DNA from: Isoetes taiwanensis
Lineage: Eukaryota > Streptophyta > Lycopodiopsida > Isoetales > Isoetaceae
Reading direction: 5' to 3'
Assembly (NCBI GenBank): GCA_021234155.1
Contig: JAJEKV010000091.1
Location: forward strand, 2,735,501-2,799,500
Length of the DNA: 64,000 nucleotides
Every line of letters begins with the position of its first letter. Position 1 is the stretch's first letter. Under the pieces are notes generated by a model. The model saw only the letters and a list, made by a program, of their open reading frames with translations, did not search any database and was not told the DNA's origin. A program made the position numbers and the translations under genes. Positions 35,125-45,600 of this stretch are shown piece by piece.

Positions 35125-36480
35125 ATGGCTGGTGAAGGAATCATCCCACAGCAAAAGCTGAAATGGCTGGCGGAAAATGTCACTGCAGATGACTAGAACA
35201 GTGTTTGGTCTGAGCCATTCCACCAAGGCGAAATCAAAATCTACTTTGTTCGCCCTCATTTGAAGCAGAAATTGGACGGCTTGATCGATTTCTTGTATGG
35301 AGATGGAGGTGTCCCGAATAATGAATTGAGGAAGCTAGTAGCATTATCATTTGCATGGGAAAATTGTAGTCGGGCAGAGCATAACCCTGAGGCTCCTTGG
35401 GTTGATTGGGATGCTTACAAGAAACAAGTCAATGTTTGGTCCAGGAGAAAAAGGGATGACATTGATGTTAAAAAAGAAGATGTTAAAAGGGTCAAACCTA
35501 CAGTTCCTTCATGCCAAAGTACACCTTTAGCTTCAGGCAGATCAACACCTCAACTTGAATTTAAGGGGAAAGCAGGTCAGTCTTCTGAGTTTTCTGTTTC
35601 CAATTTAAGTTTCAACATTTCTTTGATTGAAGAGGAGGTTAGTAAGTTGGAAACAGATTTAGACAAATGTACAACTGATCTGGTAAAAATAATTAGTACC
35701 ATTGAGGTAGATAAGAACTCTTTAGCAAGGGAAGAGAGGATGATTGAGCATGGAAGGAACGAGATAGCAAGAATGGAGAATGAGTTGTCTGCTTTGAATG
35801 CCAAAGCAGACAAGAATGATGGAGACTTGAAGCAGATGGAAGAGTTAAAGCAAAAAATAAGTGGTGAAGTATATATTTGCTCTAAACTGGAGGCTTGCCT
35901 TCCAAAGGTTAGTGTTGAAGCATTACAGGAGAAGGAAAAGAAGGAAAGATTTTCACTGGAATTCAGATTACAGGAAAGCAGGAATTGCTTAGAAGCTGGT
36001 AGACAATTGATGGACTCAGATATATCAAAAATATCTATCATAACTATGAAAAGCAGGTTGCCTTGTTTCATGGAAGATGCATGTGCTGCATGTGGATTGG
36101 TCTTCAATCCAAAATATAAATTGAGTATGGCATTACCATGTGAACATGTCTATCACTTGGCATGCTGCATGCTTTTGTATGAAAAGAAGACATGCTTCAG
36201 GTGTTTGAAGGAAGTTCCCAGGGAAGTATTTGTGGAACTTGGTCTAGAGGTTGCAGGTGAAGAAGACTTGCAGATTGAGGCAGGCAGTGCATTTGAGGCA
36301 GGCACTAGTAGTGCATTTGCTTCACCTGATAAGTTTTCCAATGTTGTCACACCTGTGGCTTCACCTGCTTTATTATTTAATAAAGCACCTGTGGCACCTG
36401 TGGCTTCACCTGTTTCTGAGTCACCAAAAAATGTTGGTTCTACTGCATCAGCTCAAGTGTCACCATGCCAAGTCCAGTAA
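35125..36480 (+). pseudogene. Coiled-coil protein with C-terminal RING-H2-like finger, one in-frame TAG
   Basis: The frame begins MAGEGIIPQQKLKWLAENVT at 35125, meets TAG at 35194-35196, and continues without another stop to 36480 (about 450 codons). An in-frame ATG at 35008 gives a Cys/Phe-rich extension that looks untranslated. About residues 45-110 form a conserved-looking globular start ('GVPNNELRKLVALSFAWEN'). Residues 150-300 are Glu/Lys-rich heptads, a coiled coil. Around 36075-36215 the residues CAAC, CEHVYHLAC and CFRC, with ordinary spacing, fit a RING-H2 zinc finger, so a ubiquitin or SUMO ligase role is possible. The tail is Ser/Pro/Ala-rich. The TAG is either a mutation or lies in an intron I cannot place. 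It lies head-to-tail with the AT-hook ORF and the phosphatase. Confidence 0.6.
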
Positions 36481-37020
36481 GGAAAGCTGTAGAAGCTTTG
36501 CAGAAGGTAAGACTTTGATACTTCTTATTTGTGTTTTAATTAATTTAATCTCATTTAAATTGATTTGTGTTCTAAGCAGCAAAGTTCTGTAATTCAGATT
36601 AGTAAGGGGACAGCAAAAAGAAGGATAAAACGTTCACGTGTTGTTGAGAGCAGTTCAGAAGAATATTATGAACAACCTGTACAAAAGGTTCCTGCAATTG
36701 GCATAAAGACCAGGTTGAGGAGTGCAACTGCAGGAGAAAGTTCTATTGCTGCAAATATAGATGTTCAAGTAAGCAGCGATGAAGAACAAGCAAATGAAGA
36801 TGCTGTTGATGCTGAAGATGCTGTTGAGAAAGGTAAGGGTAAGGGTGAAGCAGTAGTTGAAATGGAGGTAGCAACAACAAAAGTCAAAAAGATGGGGAGA
36901 CCCTCAAAGAAGCTGCCGCCTCAAGCACCAAAGCAAATAGGTGATCAAGTTGATATGATTGTGAAAATGTTAAATGGTACTTCAGGTTCTGTTTCTCAGT
37001 ATATCAAGTCATTGAGTTAG
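36465..37020 (+). CDS. Basic AT-hook-like protein, two exons
   Basis: Exon 36465-36506 (MPSPVRKAVEALQK) has a clean GTAAG donor. Exon 36580-37020 follows an AAGCAG acceptor and stays in phase. The product has about 160 residues: an Arg/Lys-rich start ('KGTAKRRIKRSRVV'), an acidic middle, then 'KKMGRPSKKLPPQ', an AT-hook-type GRP core. The first ATG overlaps the end of the RING frame in another phase. It may therefore be the C-terminal part of the RING protein after a 1-base slip, or a linker exon to the phosphatase downstream. Function unknown; DNA binding is inferred from the AT-hook only. Confidence 0.5.
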
Positions 37021-37190
37021 TTTCAGAACATAACATATTGTAGTATATGTGAAATACTGTTTTAATTGTTTTATGTTGTTGGAGAACATTGTTTGAATAT
37101 TGTAATTCTGTTTTCTTTAATTAATGACTTCATTTAAGTCATGTTTAAGTCATGTTGATGTTTAAGTTTCTTTTTTTATGAATGTTGCAG

Positions 37191-38648
37191 AGGATTTAGA
37201 AAAGAAAAAAACTTGTCATCTTAGACATTAATGGAGTTTTGGTCAACACCTTCCAAAAAAGAGCAAGAGTAAAGATTCCACCAGGGCTCAAGAAGTACTA
37301 CACAGCAGGGAAAGTGGTTATTTGCAGACCTCTTCTACAAGAGTTCTTGGATTTCTGTTTTGAAAGATTTGAAGTTGGGATTTGGTCTAGCATGAGGAAG
37401 CACAACATCATACAAATCCTTAACAGTATTCTGCCAGCACACTACATTGCTAAATTCAAATTCATATGGGGTCAGAATGAATGTGAGGCAATGCCTTTTA
37501 TGTTTTCAGGCAATGCAACCAAACCAGTCAGGGAATAAATTACTAATCGCATATTTCTTATTAGCCAGAATGACTTTAGCTAAACTTGCTCGATATTAGT
37601 CCCAAAACTTTCTGTGGTTTAGCTAAACTCTATACATTTTGCCTCTCATACTTTCTAGCATTTAGCTAAACTAACCCAAACATCATCCCAAAACTTTCTA
37701 TGGTGTGGCCAACAGAAAATATTAAACCAAATTACTATACTTTTTTTCAATATATTCCACTTATTTTAGTCATTTTCTTTGTGAAAACATTCTAAAATAA
37801 TGCTAACTAGTAAAGTCTAGGACTCAAATTAATTCATAATGCTAGAAACTAAACTAGTCATATATTTCATATAAACTAGAATGATGTTAGCTAAACTAGC
37901 CCGAAATTCATTCTAAAAGTCTCTATGGTTTAGCTAAACACTACAAAATTTCACGCTCTGGCTAAAGAGCTCCAGGGTTGGTGCAGTCCCGAAAAAAGTT
38001 AAGCTAAAATTATTATTTTTTTCCCAATTTTTTCCATTTACTTTAGCCAATTTTTTTTGAAAATGTGCTAAAAAATTGCCAAATAGCTAAGTTTAGCCCT
38101 TAAATTATTCCATGAAACCAGTATTTATGAAGCCAATTGTCAAAGTTTACACAGCTTTTAATGATGTAGAGGATGTTGTGCTTGTGGATGACTCTTTGTA
38201 CAAGACTTTCTTGTCCCCACTAGACACATGCTTAATAGTTGAGAGCTTTGATAATGAGGAAAATGATAAGGTATTCAACTACATAAAAGCATGTTTGCAC
38301 ACTTGGCTTCATTCAAAGAATCCTCAAAAGTGGTTGTACCAGCAGCTTCATGTTGATGTGGTCAAGGACGTAGACATCAACATACTCAAACTTGCTGTTG
38401 ACCACTTGAAAGAACTTGCAAGATGGAAAGTAGCAATTGAGGGAAGCATGCAATTGGTGAAAGATATTGTTGGTGTTGCAACTGATATTGTTGTAAATAA
38501 ACAGGAGGAACCTGCAAGAGAAGAAACAACACAAATTGAAGATACTGATCAGACCGACATTGAAGATACCGATAAGCAGGAGGAAACTGCAAGAGAAGAA
38601 ACAACACAAGATCAGACCCACATTGAAGATACTGACTTTGAGATGTAA
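37191..38648 (+). pseudogene. HAD-superfamily FCP1-like phosphatase split by a MITE
   Basis: After a TTGCAG acceptor the frame reads KKLVILDINGVLVN, the HAD motif I (DxNGV form), then 'ICRPLLQEFLDFCFERFEVG' and 'IWSS' (motif II) up to about 37528. After a 586-bp insertion it resumes with 'VVLVDDSLYKTFLSP' (motif III/IV region, DDS) and ends at 38648 with an acidic repetitive tail. The layout matches plant nuclear HAD proteins of the FCP1/NLI-interacting-factor type. The first motif D is followed by N rather than the nucleophile-plus-two D of true phosphatases, as in the plant DLNG subfamily, so activity is uncertain. The tail duplicates 'REETTQ-(D)Q-IEDTD' twice. Confidence 0.75.
37529..38114. 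mobile_element. hAT-type MITE inside the HAD phosphatase gene
   Basis: The left end is CAGGGAATAAATTACT. The reverse complement of the right end is CATGGAATAATTTAAGG, so the termini match at 12 of the first 14 positions. A perfect 8-bp duplication AAACCAGT flanks it (37521-37528, 38115-38122). The motif TTTAGCTAAAC recurs inside at least four times, like the subterminal repeats of hAT elements. It lies between coding segments of the phosphatase and carries in-frame stops. Confidence 0.85.
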
Positions 38649-39141
38649 ATTAAGAACTTCATGTAACTTAAGATATAACAGCTGTTTCTTTGTGAAGACT
38701 GGATATGAGTACATAGCTGTACACTTTTGTAACTTCTGCGGATATCAATGTAAATTCAAGGTTTCGCGCATTTACCTACACTTGTGCAGATCATCATTTG
38801 TGAACTTTGTTCATTTGTAAACTTGCAATCTGTTTTCCATGTGCCAACTGAAGAGACTAAAACAGATAGTGCAAATATACACTTACCAGAAGTCTGTAAT
38901 AGTTAACTGAAAACAGAAAGCATGTAAGCAGACAAAGCATAAGTATGAAAAGCAGACCTAGCAGCTTTTCTTTTAAAGCTGTGAGGACAAGGAACATTTG
39001 TGCAGCAAAGAATTTGTTAGATTTCATTGATAACGAATTATAAAGAGTATAAGAAAGAATATGGCAGGAAAGAGCCAGTGTATATCTAAAAACTCAACTT
39101 CTGCTTCTTCGAAGCAAAAGCAGAAAAAATGGGCAGCAGTA
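38649..39141. other. Convergent intergenic gap
   Basis: Sequence between the 3' ends of the phosphatase (plus) and the transposase (minus). AT-rich, no feature recognised. Confidence 0.5.
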
Positions 39142-41744
39142 TTAGCACTCTACTGGAAGGGATGCCATAACTTTTTGGCATGTCTCTTCACTCATCTTGA
39201 AACTATTGTTACTAAGATTCTCCATATCAAACTTCACCTGTCTGATAAGGTGGCTATATAAACTAGCAACTGGCTTGTCCAATAGCAACTCAAATTGGAG
39301 TGCATCTATTTGCTTGTAGTAATGGCCAGAAATTATAACTTCTCCTACACCAAATGCAGTACCCCAAGCATCTTCATATGTATCTAACAATGTATGTTTA
39401 GTCTCTGTACACCTAAAAACATAAAAATCAACTCCCTCATCATCTTCTGGATGTGCATTTACAGCAAAGCTATCTCCAACTTCTAGAAGAGAACTACGGT
39501 CATCTTCTTCTTCATCTTCTTCTTCTTCCCCCTGACTAATTGCTGTGGATGTTTCTCTAGCAACAGATTTCATCTTTGGTTTCAGTTCTGCTGTGAGCCA
39601 TGCTCCCAAACGTGCTTTGTTCGTGCAATCATCCCTTTTACCATGAAAGCAATAGGAACAATAGCAAGAGAGGCACCTGTAAGCAACTTTTGCAGGGTTT
39701 TTTGTCACATGGTCTGATGCAATGAAGTTTAGAGCTCCCACATAGTTTTCTCCACTCCTTCCTTTCAGATTTGTCTACACTTTGGGGACCAATATGCCAA
39801 AAGAACCTGCAATATAAAACAGATTCATGCAACTTCAAATCTAAGAAAAATCTAAGAAAAAACAAGAATTTACCTTCTTATATGAGGGTCTGGTGGATTG
39901 TTCATCATGTACCAGTTCATGAAATCCACAATGTCTTTGGCACGCTCCAATTTCCAGGCCTCATACTTCAATTGCTCTCTTGCCAAAATCCTTTTCAATA
40001 TTGCACCTTGTCCATCATGTTCTCCTTTGCCATGAGAACTGGCAAAGAAATTCCACTCATACTCAATTCCTTCACTACACACATAGTTCCTTCCTAAATA
40101 CCAGAAAGGCCTTGCTCCTTTAAACTAGGATGTGCAACCATCACTCTAAAAAATATATTTCTTGTACTCAATGTTCTGTGCTCTAAGCCAGTCAGCATGT
40201 ACTTTCAAGCAATGTTGTACAAACTCAGTGCTATGCTCCCTGTCATCTGAAATATAAAAGTGCACTTCCTTTATAATTCTCCTCTAATTAGTGCTGATGG
40301 TCTCCTGACTTGTCTTCTTCTTTCTTTTCAGCTTATCTCGCTCTGCTTCTCTTTTCTCTGCCTCTTTAACTTCCATCTCCTCTATCTCAGCTTGGGTTGC
40401 ATGTCTATATGTGATATGAATCAGAATTGAGGCCTGGTCTGTGTGCCAGTGGCAAGATTGTGCCTCCCTCTAAATTTTAAAACTGTAATTTTCAGCAAAA
40501 TCAATTATAGAGACAATTGCATCTTCAGGAAAGGTATCCAAACACGTCCTGAATTGCTTTGCCTGCCAGTGTGCCACATAATTGTGTACGATAAATTGTA
40601 CCATTGTCTTGGAGGCATGCTTCATAAGCTGGGGCAGACTCTCATTCTTGTATGCAAGTCTTGTTACTTTTGCTGGTTTCTTCCCTCCCATTTTTTTCTC
40701 GGTAGTCTCCTGTATCCAACTTCTTGCTGATTTCAGACCATGGACATTTCTGTCAGTTTGCAGTTTGTTTAAAAAGCATGTTACATGAGCACAATTTAAT
40801 TAAGCCAAACAGAATACCTTTTCAAACTGTTTCCACTCCTTGTAATCAGTTTCCATCTTCTCCTTAGGACAAAAAGCAAACCTGTTTATAACACCACAAT
40901 TAAAGTTACTGAGCAGTAATATCTTTAAATATCATAACATTGAAGAGACAAACTTAAGAGTACCTTTTCAGCCCACAATCCTTGCATGCCAACTGCAGAC
41001 ATTGATGTTTGTGCCATTCTTCATCTTCTTCTTTAGAGCAGACCATTTGCCTCCAAAAATCACTAGTGGATTTATAAACATGGTTCTTGGCACCACAGAA
41101 GTTACCATCACCACAAACAGCACAATTACAGTTGCATTCTTTGTGCACCCCATTTGGATCTGTTCTGATTTTGTTGAGTGATTGCATCACATCCTCAAAG
41201 TGCATGTGATATTGGCAGCAACAGGTCTCTCTTTCTTTTAAACGCCTCATAAAAGATGGCTTAAGCAATTCAAATGTGCGCTGTGAAATCTTCATTTCAT
41301 TGAATTCCTTTTTGAAGGCCATGTAAAATTGCAACTATAAACAAAGCAGAAATACAGAGTTCCAAACAAAATTAAAAGCAGCAATCTAGTAAAGCAGAAC
41401 AAGCGATAAAACATATAAAGCATAATAATTACCTGAGAAATTTCAAGCAGTTGTATTGGATGATCAATTCTTTCACCATCTTTTGTAACAAACTTTCTCA
41501 CATGCTTCCTGTATGGTGAGACTCTTGTGTTTTCTGTCCAGAACTTGTAAACAGAATTCTTAACCTCATCAGTTATTGCATCTGATCTCTTTTTCCTTGA
41601 AAACATTGACCACGGACCACATTGTTGTTCTGCCATTACTCTTCGGCAGGGCAGAGCAATATGGTGGCTTGAAGCAGATCTGCTCATCATTCTGGTTGTG
41701 CTTGCAGGCTGGCCATAGCTGCCCTGGCTAACGATGTGATCCAC
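39142..41744 (-). pseudogene. DDE-like transposase of an unnamed family, five exons, decayed
   Basis: Proposed exons (minus): about 41744-41433, 41334-40964, 40881-40818, about 40745-39874 and 39806-39142, each bounded by GT/AG. Motifs in order: 'CCCQYHMHFEDV'; a Cys/His cluster 'CNCNCAVCGDGNFCGAKNH'; 'IIDFAENYSFK'; 'AQSCHWHTDQASI'; 'VHFYISDDREHST'; 'SDGCTS(stop)FKG'; 'ASSHGKGEHDGQGA'; and C-terminal Cys-rich 'CLSCYCSYCFH'. The three blocks DFAEN, SDGC and HGKG-DG resemble the D-D-E/H core of RNase-H-fold transposases. I recall similar uncharacterised proteins in animals and plants but cannot name the superfamily. Four in-frame TAG codons (in the 40480, 40300, 40155 and 40140 areas) and one frameshift near 39745 inactivate it. 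It converges on the phosphatase and RING genes. Confidence 0.6.
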
Positions 41745-41789
41745 ATTGACAGTGATGAAGAATTATCAGACTCTCCCCTAGCGCGAGGC

Positions 41790-42110
41790 AATTGCAGATC
41801 CAGCATGGGCAATGAATGGCACATTGCTGACATGGAAATCATCTTGGTACGGTGTCCAAGACCTTGTGCTGACATGTCAGACCCCCCGTTATCAGCCAAA
41901 ACCCTCGTTACCAACCAAGGCGAACATGATGAGCCTAGAGCCGACCCGAACGGCCCCACAAGACAAATGCGGATCTGACATAGGCAAGAGGCATTGCTGA
42001 CATGGAAACCATCTCGGCACATCGTCTAAGACATGCATTGATGTTTCAGGACTCTCATTATCAGCCAAAACCCTCGTTATCAGCCAAGGCAGGCGCGATG
42101 GGTGTTGGCT
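41790..42110 (+). repeat. 170-bp tandem repeat, about two units
   Basis: 'CATTGCTGACATGGAAA-CATCT' recurs at 41822 and 41992, and 'TATCAGCCAAAACCCTCGTTA' recurs near 41890 and 42059. The units are diverged by substitutions. It overlaps the 5' side of the transposase gene, so it may be part of that element's terminus or promoter. Confidence 0.75.
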
Positions 42111-42784
42111 TGCTTTTTATTTGCTTTTTTGCTGCTTCTGTGGTTGCTTGCAAGGCTTTCCCTTCAGGAAATGGAGGAGGGGATGGCTGGTCCAGTGTGA
42201 GGTAAAAACATAATAGAAACCCAAAAATATTGTAAGTGGTTTGTAAGTAGATAAAGAAAAGGGAAATGATGGAAAACGGAAGGAAAAAAAAATCTATTAT
42301 GTGCTTGTCTTGCTTGCCTAGTTCTTGAATGCTTTGCATAATAAGGTAATAACAGGAAATAGTTTCTGCCCTTTAAGGGAAGGACAGACCTTTGATTTGC
42401 GCTCTATGCAAGGGGTTCGATTCCCCTGGCATGTGTGTGTGATGCCACTTCTTGTTCTATGCAGCACAGTTTCGAGTGGAATCTGAAAGGCTTGAGTTGG
42501 AAGTCAGGAATGTAGAATGAGCGTACTTTGTATGCATGGAGAGTCAATTGTGTATTTGCTTTATTTCATAAGATCGGATTGATCCTAAAAAAATGAAGCC
42601 TTTCAGGCAGATCAGGGGCTAGGACTGAAGTTAAATGTCGTGTTCCTCTTCAACAAGAATAGCTTTAGTCTTGAGAATATCTATTTTTTCTGGATATAGC
42701 TAAAAATGCGATCGATCAGCCAAGACATAAGCACACCTATGGAAACTACCTTAAATTTAATGCTTCTAAATATAACGTGGTAAT
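42111..42784. other. Spacer before the first LTR
   Basis: It contains a tRNA B-box-like GGTTCGATTCC at 42415 but no A box in range. Nothing else is recognised. Confidence 0.45.
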
Positions 42785-44096
42785 TGTTGCCCCCAAAGGG
42801 CAACATGCTAATTGTGGTAGGTCAAAGTTTGGAAGAGCTTGGTAGTCAACATTGATGTGGAGGTCAAAGGATGCTTACCTTCTAGGTCAACAAGTGCTCA
42901 AGTTAAAAGTTCACAAGAGGTACCTTATTTGGGTCAAATGCTTAGTCAAGAATATACTCTAGGAGAATCTGGGTTATGAAGTTTGGAAGGCATCTTTTTG
43001 AAGTTTGGAAGATAAAAGTTTGGAAGACTCCTGTATACATAGTACCAAATCCTGATTCTCTCCCTCTTTCCCACTTCTATATCCATGTCTCATTCCCATT
43101 TGCTTTTATTTAACCATTGTGCCACTTCTCTACTATATAAGCCAAGTTTGCCTATCTCAATTATTTCTCTAGCCATATTTTCCTTTCCTTTCATAGTACT
43201 ACCATTTGATATTTTTCTATACCCATCCTCTTGCCATGGAAGTTGAAGTAGCAGAAAGAATGTAGGTAATTGAGTAACATTATAGTCAAATGCTAGCCGC
43301 AGAAGAAAGTATATATGGGAATTTATCAAAAGATATCATTTATATTGTAGAAAATTATGAAGAAGATGCAAAGGAAGCATGGCTTTTGAAGAAAAAACAT
43401 GATCCTTAGCAATTTTGTCTTTCAAAAAATCTTATAGAAAATCCCCCTATGTTTTTAATTGCTTTTGGTTCAGTTGCCACCAATCCTTGAGACATCTGAG
43501 ACCCATATGCTTTGAGAAAACCAAAAAATACCATTTACAACTCGAGTTAGAAAAATTTGCACTCTGTTTTGACTGTTCTTGACTGTATTTTGCCAAATCC
43601 GAATGCAAAAACACCTATGAGCATCCAAATGAATATCTGACCTCATGCCCACACTCCCTGCTACCCTTGTGATATATTGGCTTTGAAAAATCCCAAAAAA
43701 GTGGTCAGAAACACTAGTTCCATTTTTCTGATCTCTGTTTTCCAGTTTGACTGCCATTGACCAATTTTTGACCTCACTTTAAGCTCGAATATCTCTCAGG
43801 ATTATGATCTGACTCGATCAGGGATTTCACCATTGGATTCCTACAACTTTTTTGTGCCAGTCTAAATCATCTGACCCAAATATTCAATCTACCATCGATT
43901 GCTGTACCAATTTGAGTCAAGGTTCCATTTTCTAGAAATGGGAAAGGTATGAAACTTTAGGTTTTTGGCTTTTTTGCTAGATTTATCTTGCATAGACTGA
44001 TCACCTTAAGTGATCTGGAGGTCCTAACCCCAACTTGGGTCCCTACTCAAGTTGGCTTATTGTGGTTGACCTTTGAAGCCAGGTTGAGGGTCAACA
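42785..44096 (+). repeat. 5' LTR of element 1
   Basis: It begins TG and ends CA (TGTTGCCC ... GGGTCAACA), 1312 bp. It opens with a hairpin of arms TGTTGCCC/GGGCAACA and loop CCAAA. A TATA box, CTATATAAG, lies at 43132-43141. The 3' quarter (43440-44096) aligns with 55800-56468 of element 2. Confidence 0.88.
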
Positions 44097-44099
44097 TTT

Positions 44100-44118
44100 T
44101 GGAGGTCCTACCGAGATC
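44100..44118 (+). promoter_or_regulatory. Primer-binding site, tRNA-Gln type
   Basis: TGGAGGTCCTACCGAGATC starts 3 bases after the LTR end. Its complement ends ...CTCGGTAGGACCTCCA, which from memory fits the T-stem, acceptor stem and CCA of a plant tRNA-Gln. This is where reverse transcription would start. Confidence 0.65.
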
Positions 44119-44139
44119 CTACCTAGATCTTGAGAACTC

Positions 44140-45600
44140 ATGGCTCCAAAACAGAAATTTCCAGCAGAACAAGAACCACTAGAAGACCAGGAAGCATCAG
44201 AACCCTGCAGAGATAGATCTCTTCCCCCAACTGGATTACTCCAGAGTATGCCTTACCAGTTTGAGTTGAATGTGCCTATTCCATTGCCTACTTTTGATTC
44301 TAGCATGAGTGCTAATACCTTTCTGAGAACTTTTGAAGATTACTACAGGGATTATGGCTTTAAAAAGGGATGTAAGTTCTCACAATTTGAGAAGTGTTTT
44401 AAAGAGGAGAGTGAAGCTGGTGCTTGGCTGACTTATGAGAAACTTATAGGAACCACCTCCTGGGATGACCTTATCACCGAGTTCTTAGACAGGTTTGGAT
44501 AACTTGCTGCTCCCAAGGATCTTGTTAATGAATTGCAAAATTTCTCTATTTATGCAGGTGAAAGTGTTAGTCAATACAAGGAAAGGTTCAGGACCTTCAT
44601 GAATAGATGCCAGAAATGCCAAGTTACCATCCCCACACTTTTTTTGGTGTCCTCTTTTATTAAAGGCCTATCTTCTAGACCAGAAATTCAAAGAAAACTT
44701 ATCAAGATTCAAGCTGCAGAAGGTTTTGATTCCATATACAAGGTCTTTGCCGAAACAATTGAATTGACCAAGATGCTTTCTATCATACCAGAAAAACACA
44801 ATGGCTTTCATCATGATCCCTTCTACCCTGATGCCATTGATGGCCCTTATGAACCTCACCATTCTGTTCATATCTATGCTGTGCATAAAGAGAAGAAAAA
44901 AACCAAAGATTAAGAGGCTGATTCTCAAATTTCAGAAGTTAAAGCAGACTTGACAAAGGTAACTGAAGCTTTAGCAGAAGTGACCAAACAACTTGTGGAG
45001 CTCAAAACAAGCAGGGCAGGTAAAACTTATCCTGAATGTATCCATTGCAATAGAACTTCACATCTAGCTGACATTTGCTATTGGCAAATATGCCCTAAAT
45101 GCAAAAAGGAAGGTCATTTTGGTAGAGAATGTCCAGTTTGTACTTTTTGCAAGGAGATTGGTCATACTGATCTTAGGTGTTCTGTCAAAGAGTATTTTGC
45201 CAAGCAAGAGAGAGAAAAGAAATCTGAGACAACTCCCCATGTAAGGTTTGCTGAATCTACTAGTTCTATAAGGTTTGTGCAGGCTACAGAAATGCCAAAG
45301 ACTGAAGAAGTAATGGTGGTACAAACCAGAAGCATGGGAGAGGTCCATAGGCCTGTTGAACCCAACAAACACGTTCCAGAGAATTCAAGGAGGTCAACAC
45401 TACCACCAGCTGCTGTTACAGAAGTTCCTCCTCAAGAAATAGCTCCACCTCCTCAACAAAAGTATGGTAAGAGAGATCAAGACCTTGATGAATTAGATGT
45501 TTTACTAAAAAATTCTAAAGTGAGTGTAGACTTATTTACCTTATTAAAGATTGCACCCAACTATAGGAAAAAACTACCTTTAGTGAGGCAGTGGCTTGTG
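44140..45600 (+). pseudogene. gag of element 1
   Basis: Starts MAPKQKFPAEQEP just after the primer-binding site. The capsid-like region (44290-44790) has 'FLRTFEDYYRDYG' and 'YKERFRTFMNRC'. Three CCHC zinc knuckles follow at 45035-45170 (CIHCNRTSHLADIC, CPKCKKEGHFGREC, CTFCKEIGHTDLRC). TAA codons at 44500 and 44911 break one frame that is otherwise continuous. Element 2 has sense codons (AAG and GAA) at the same places. A 13-base deletion near 45572 then shifts the frame into pol. Gag and pol appear to have been one long frame in the ancestor. Confidence 0.87.

Noticed and set aside
35577-36107. 176-codon open frame on the minus strand
   Set aside because: It lies antisense to the RING coiled-coil gene. 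The composition is a shadow of Glu/Lys-rich codons and it has no domain.
40130-40490. TAG read as glutamine (genetic code change) in the transposase
   Set aside because: Nuclear genes here (bHLH, MED23 exons) follow the standard code. Deamination of methylated CAG explains it more simply.
42405-42430. tRNA-like GGTTCGATTCCCC (B-box) suggesting a tRNA gene or SINE
   Set aside because: No A box or cloverleaf arms in the 40-60 bases upstream and no discriminator/CCA context.
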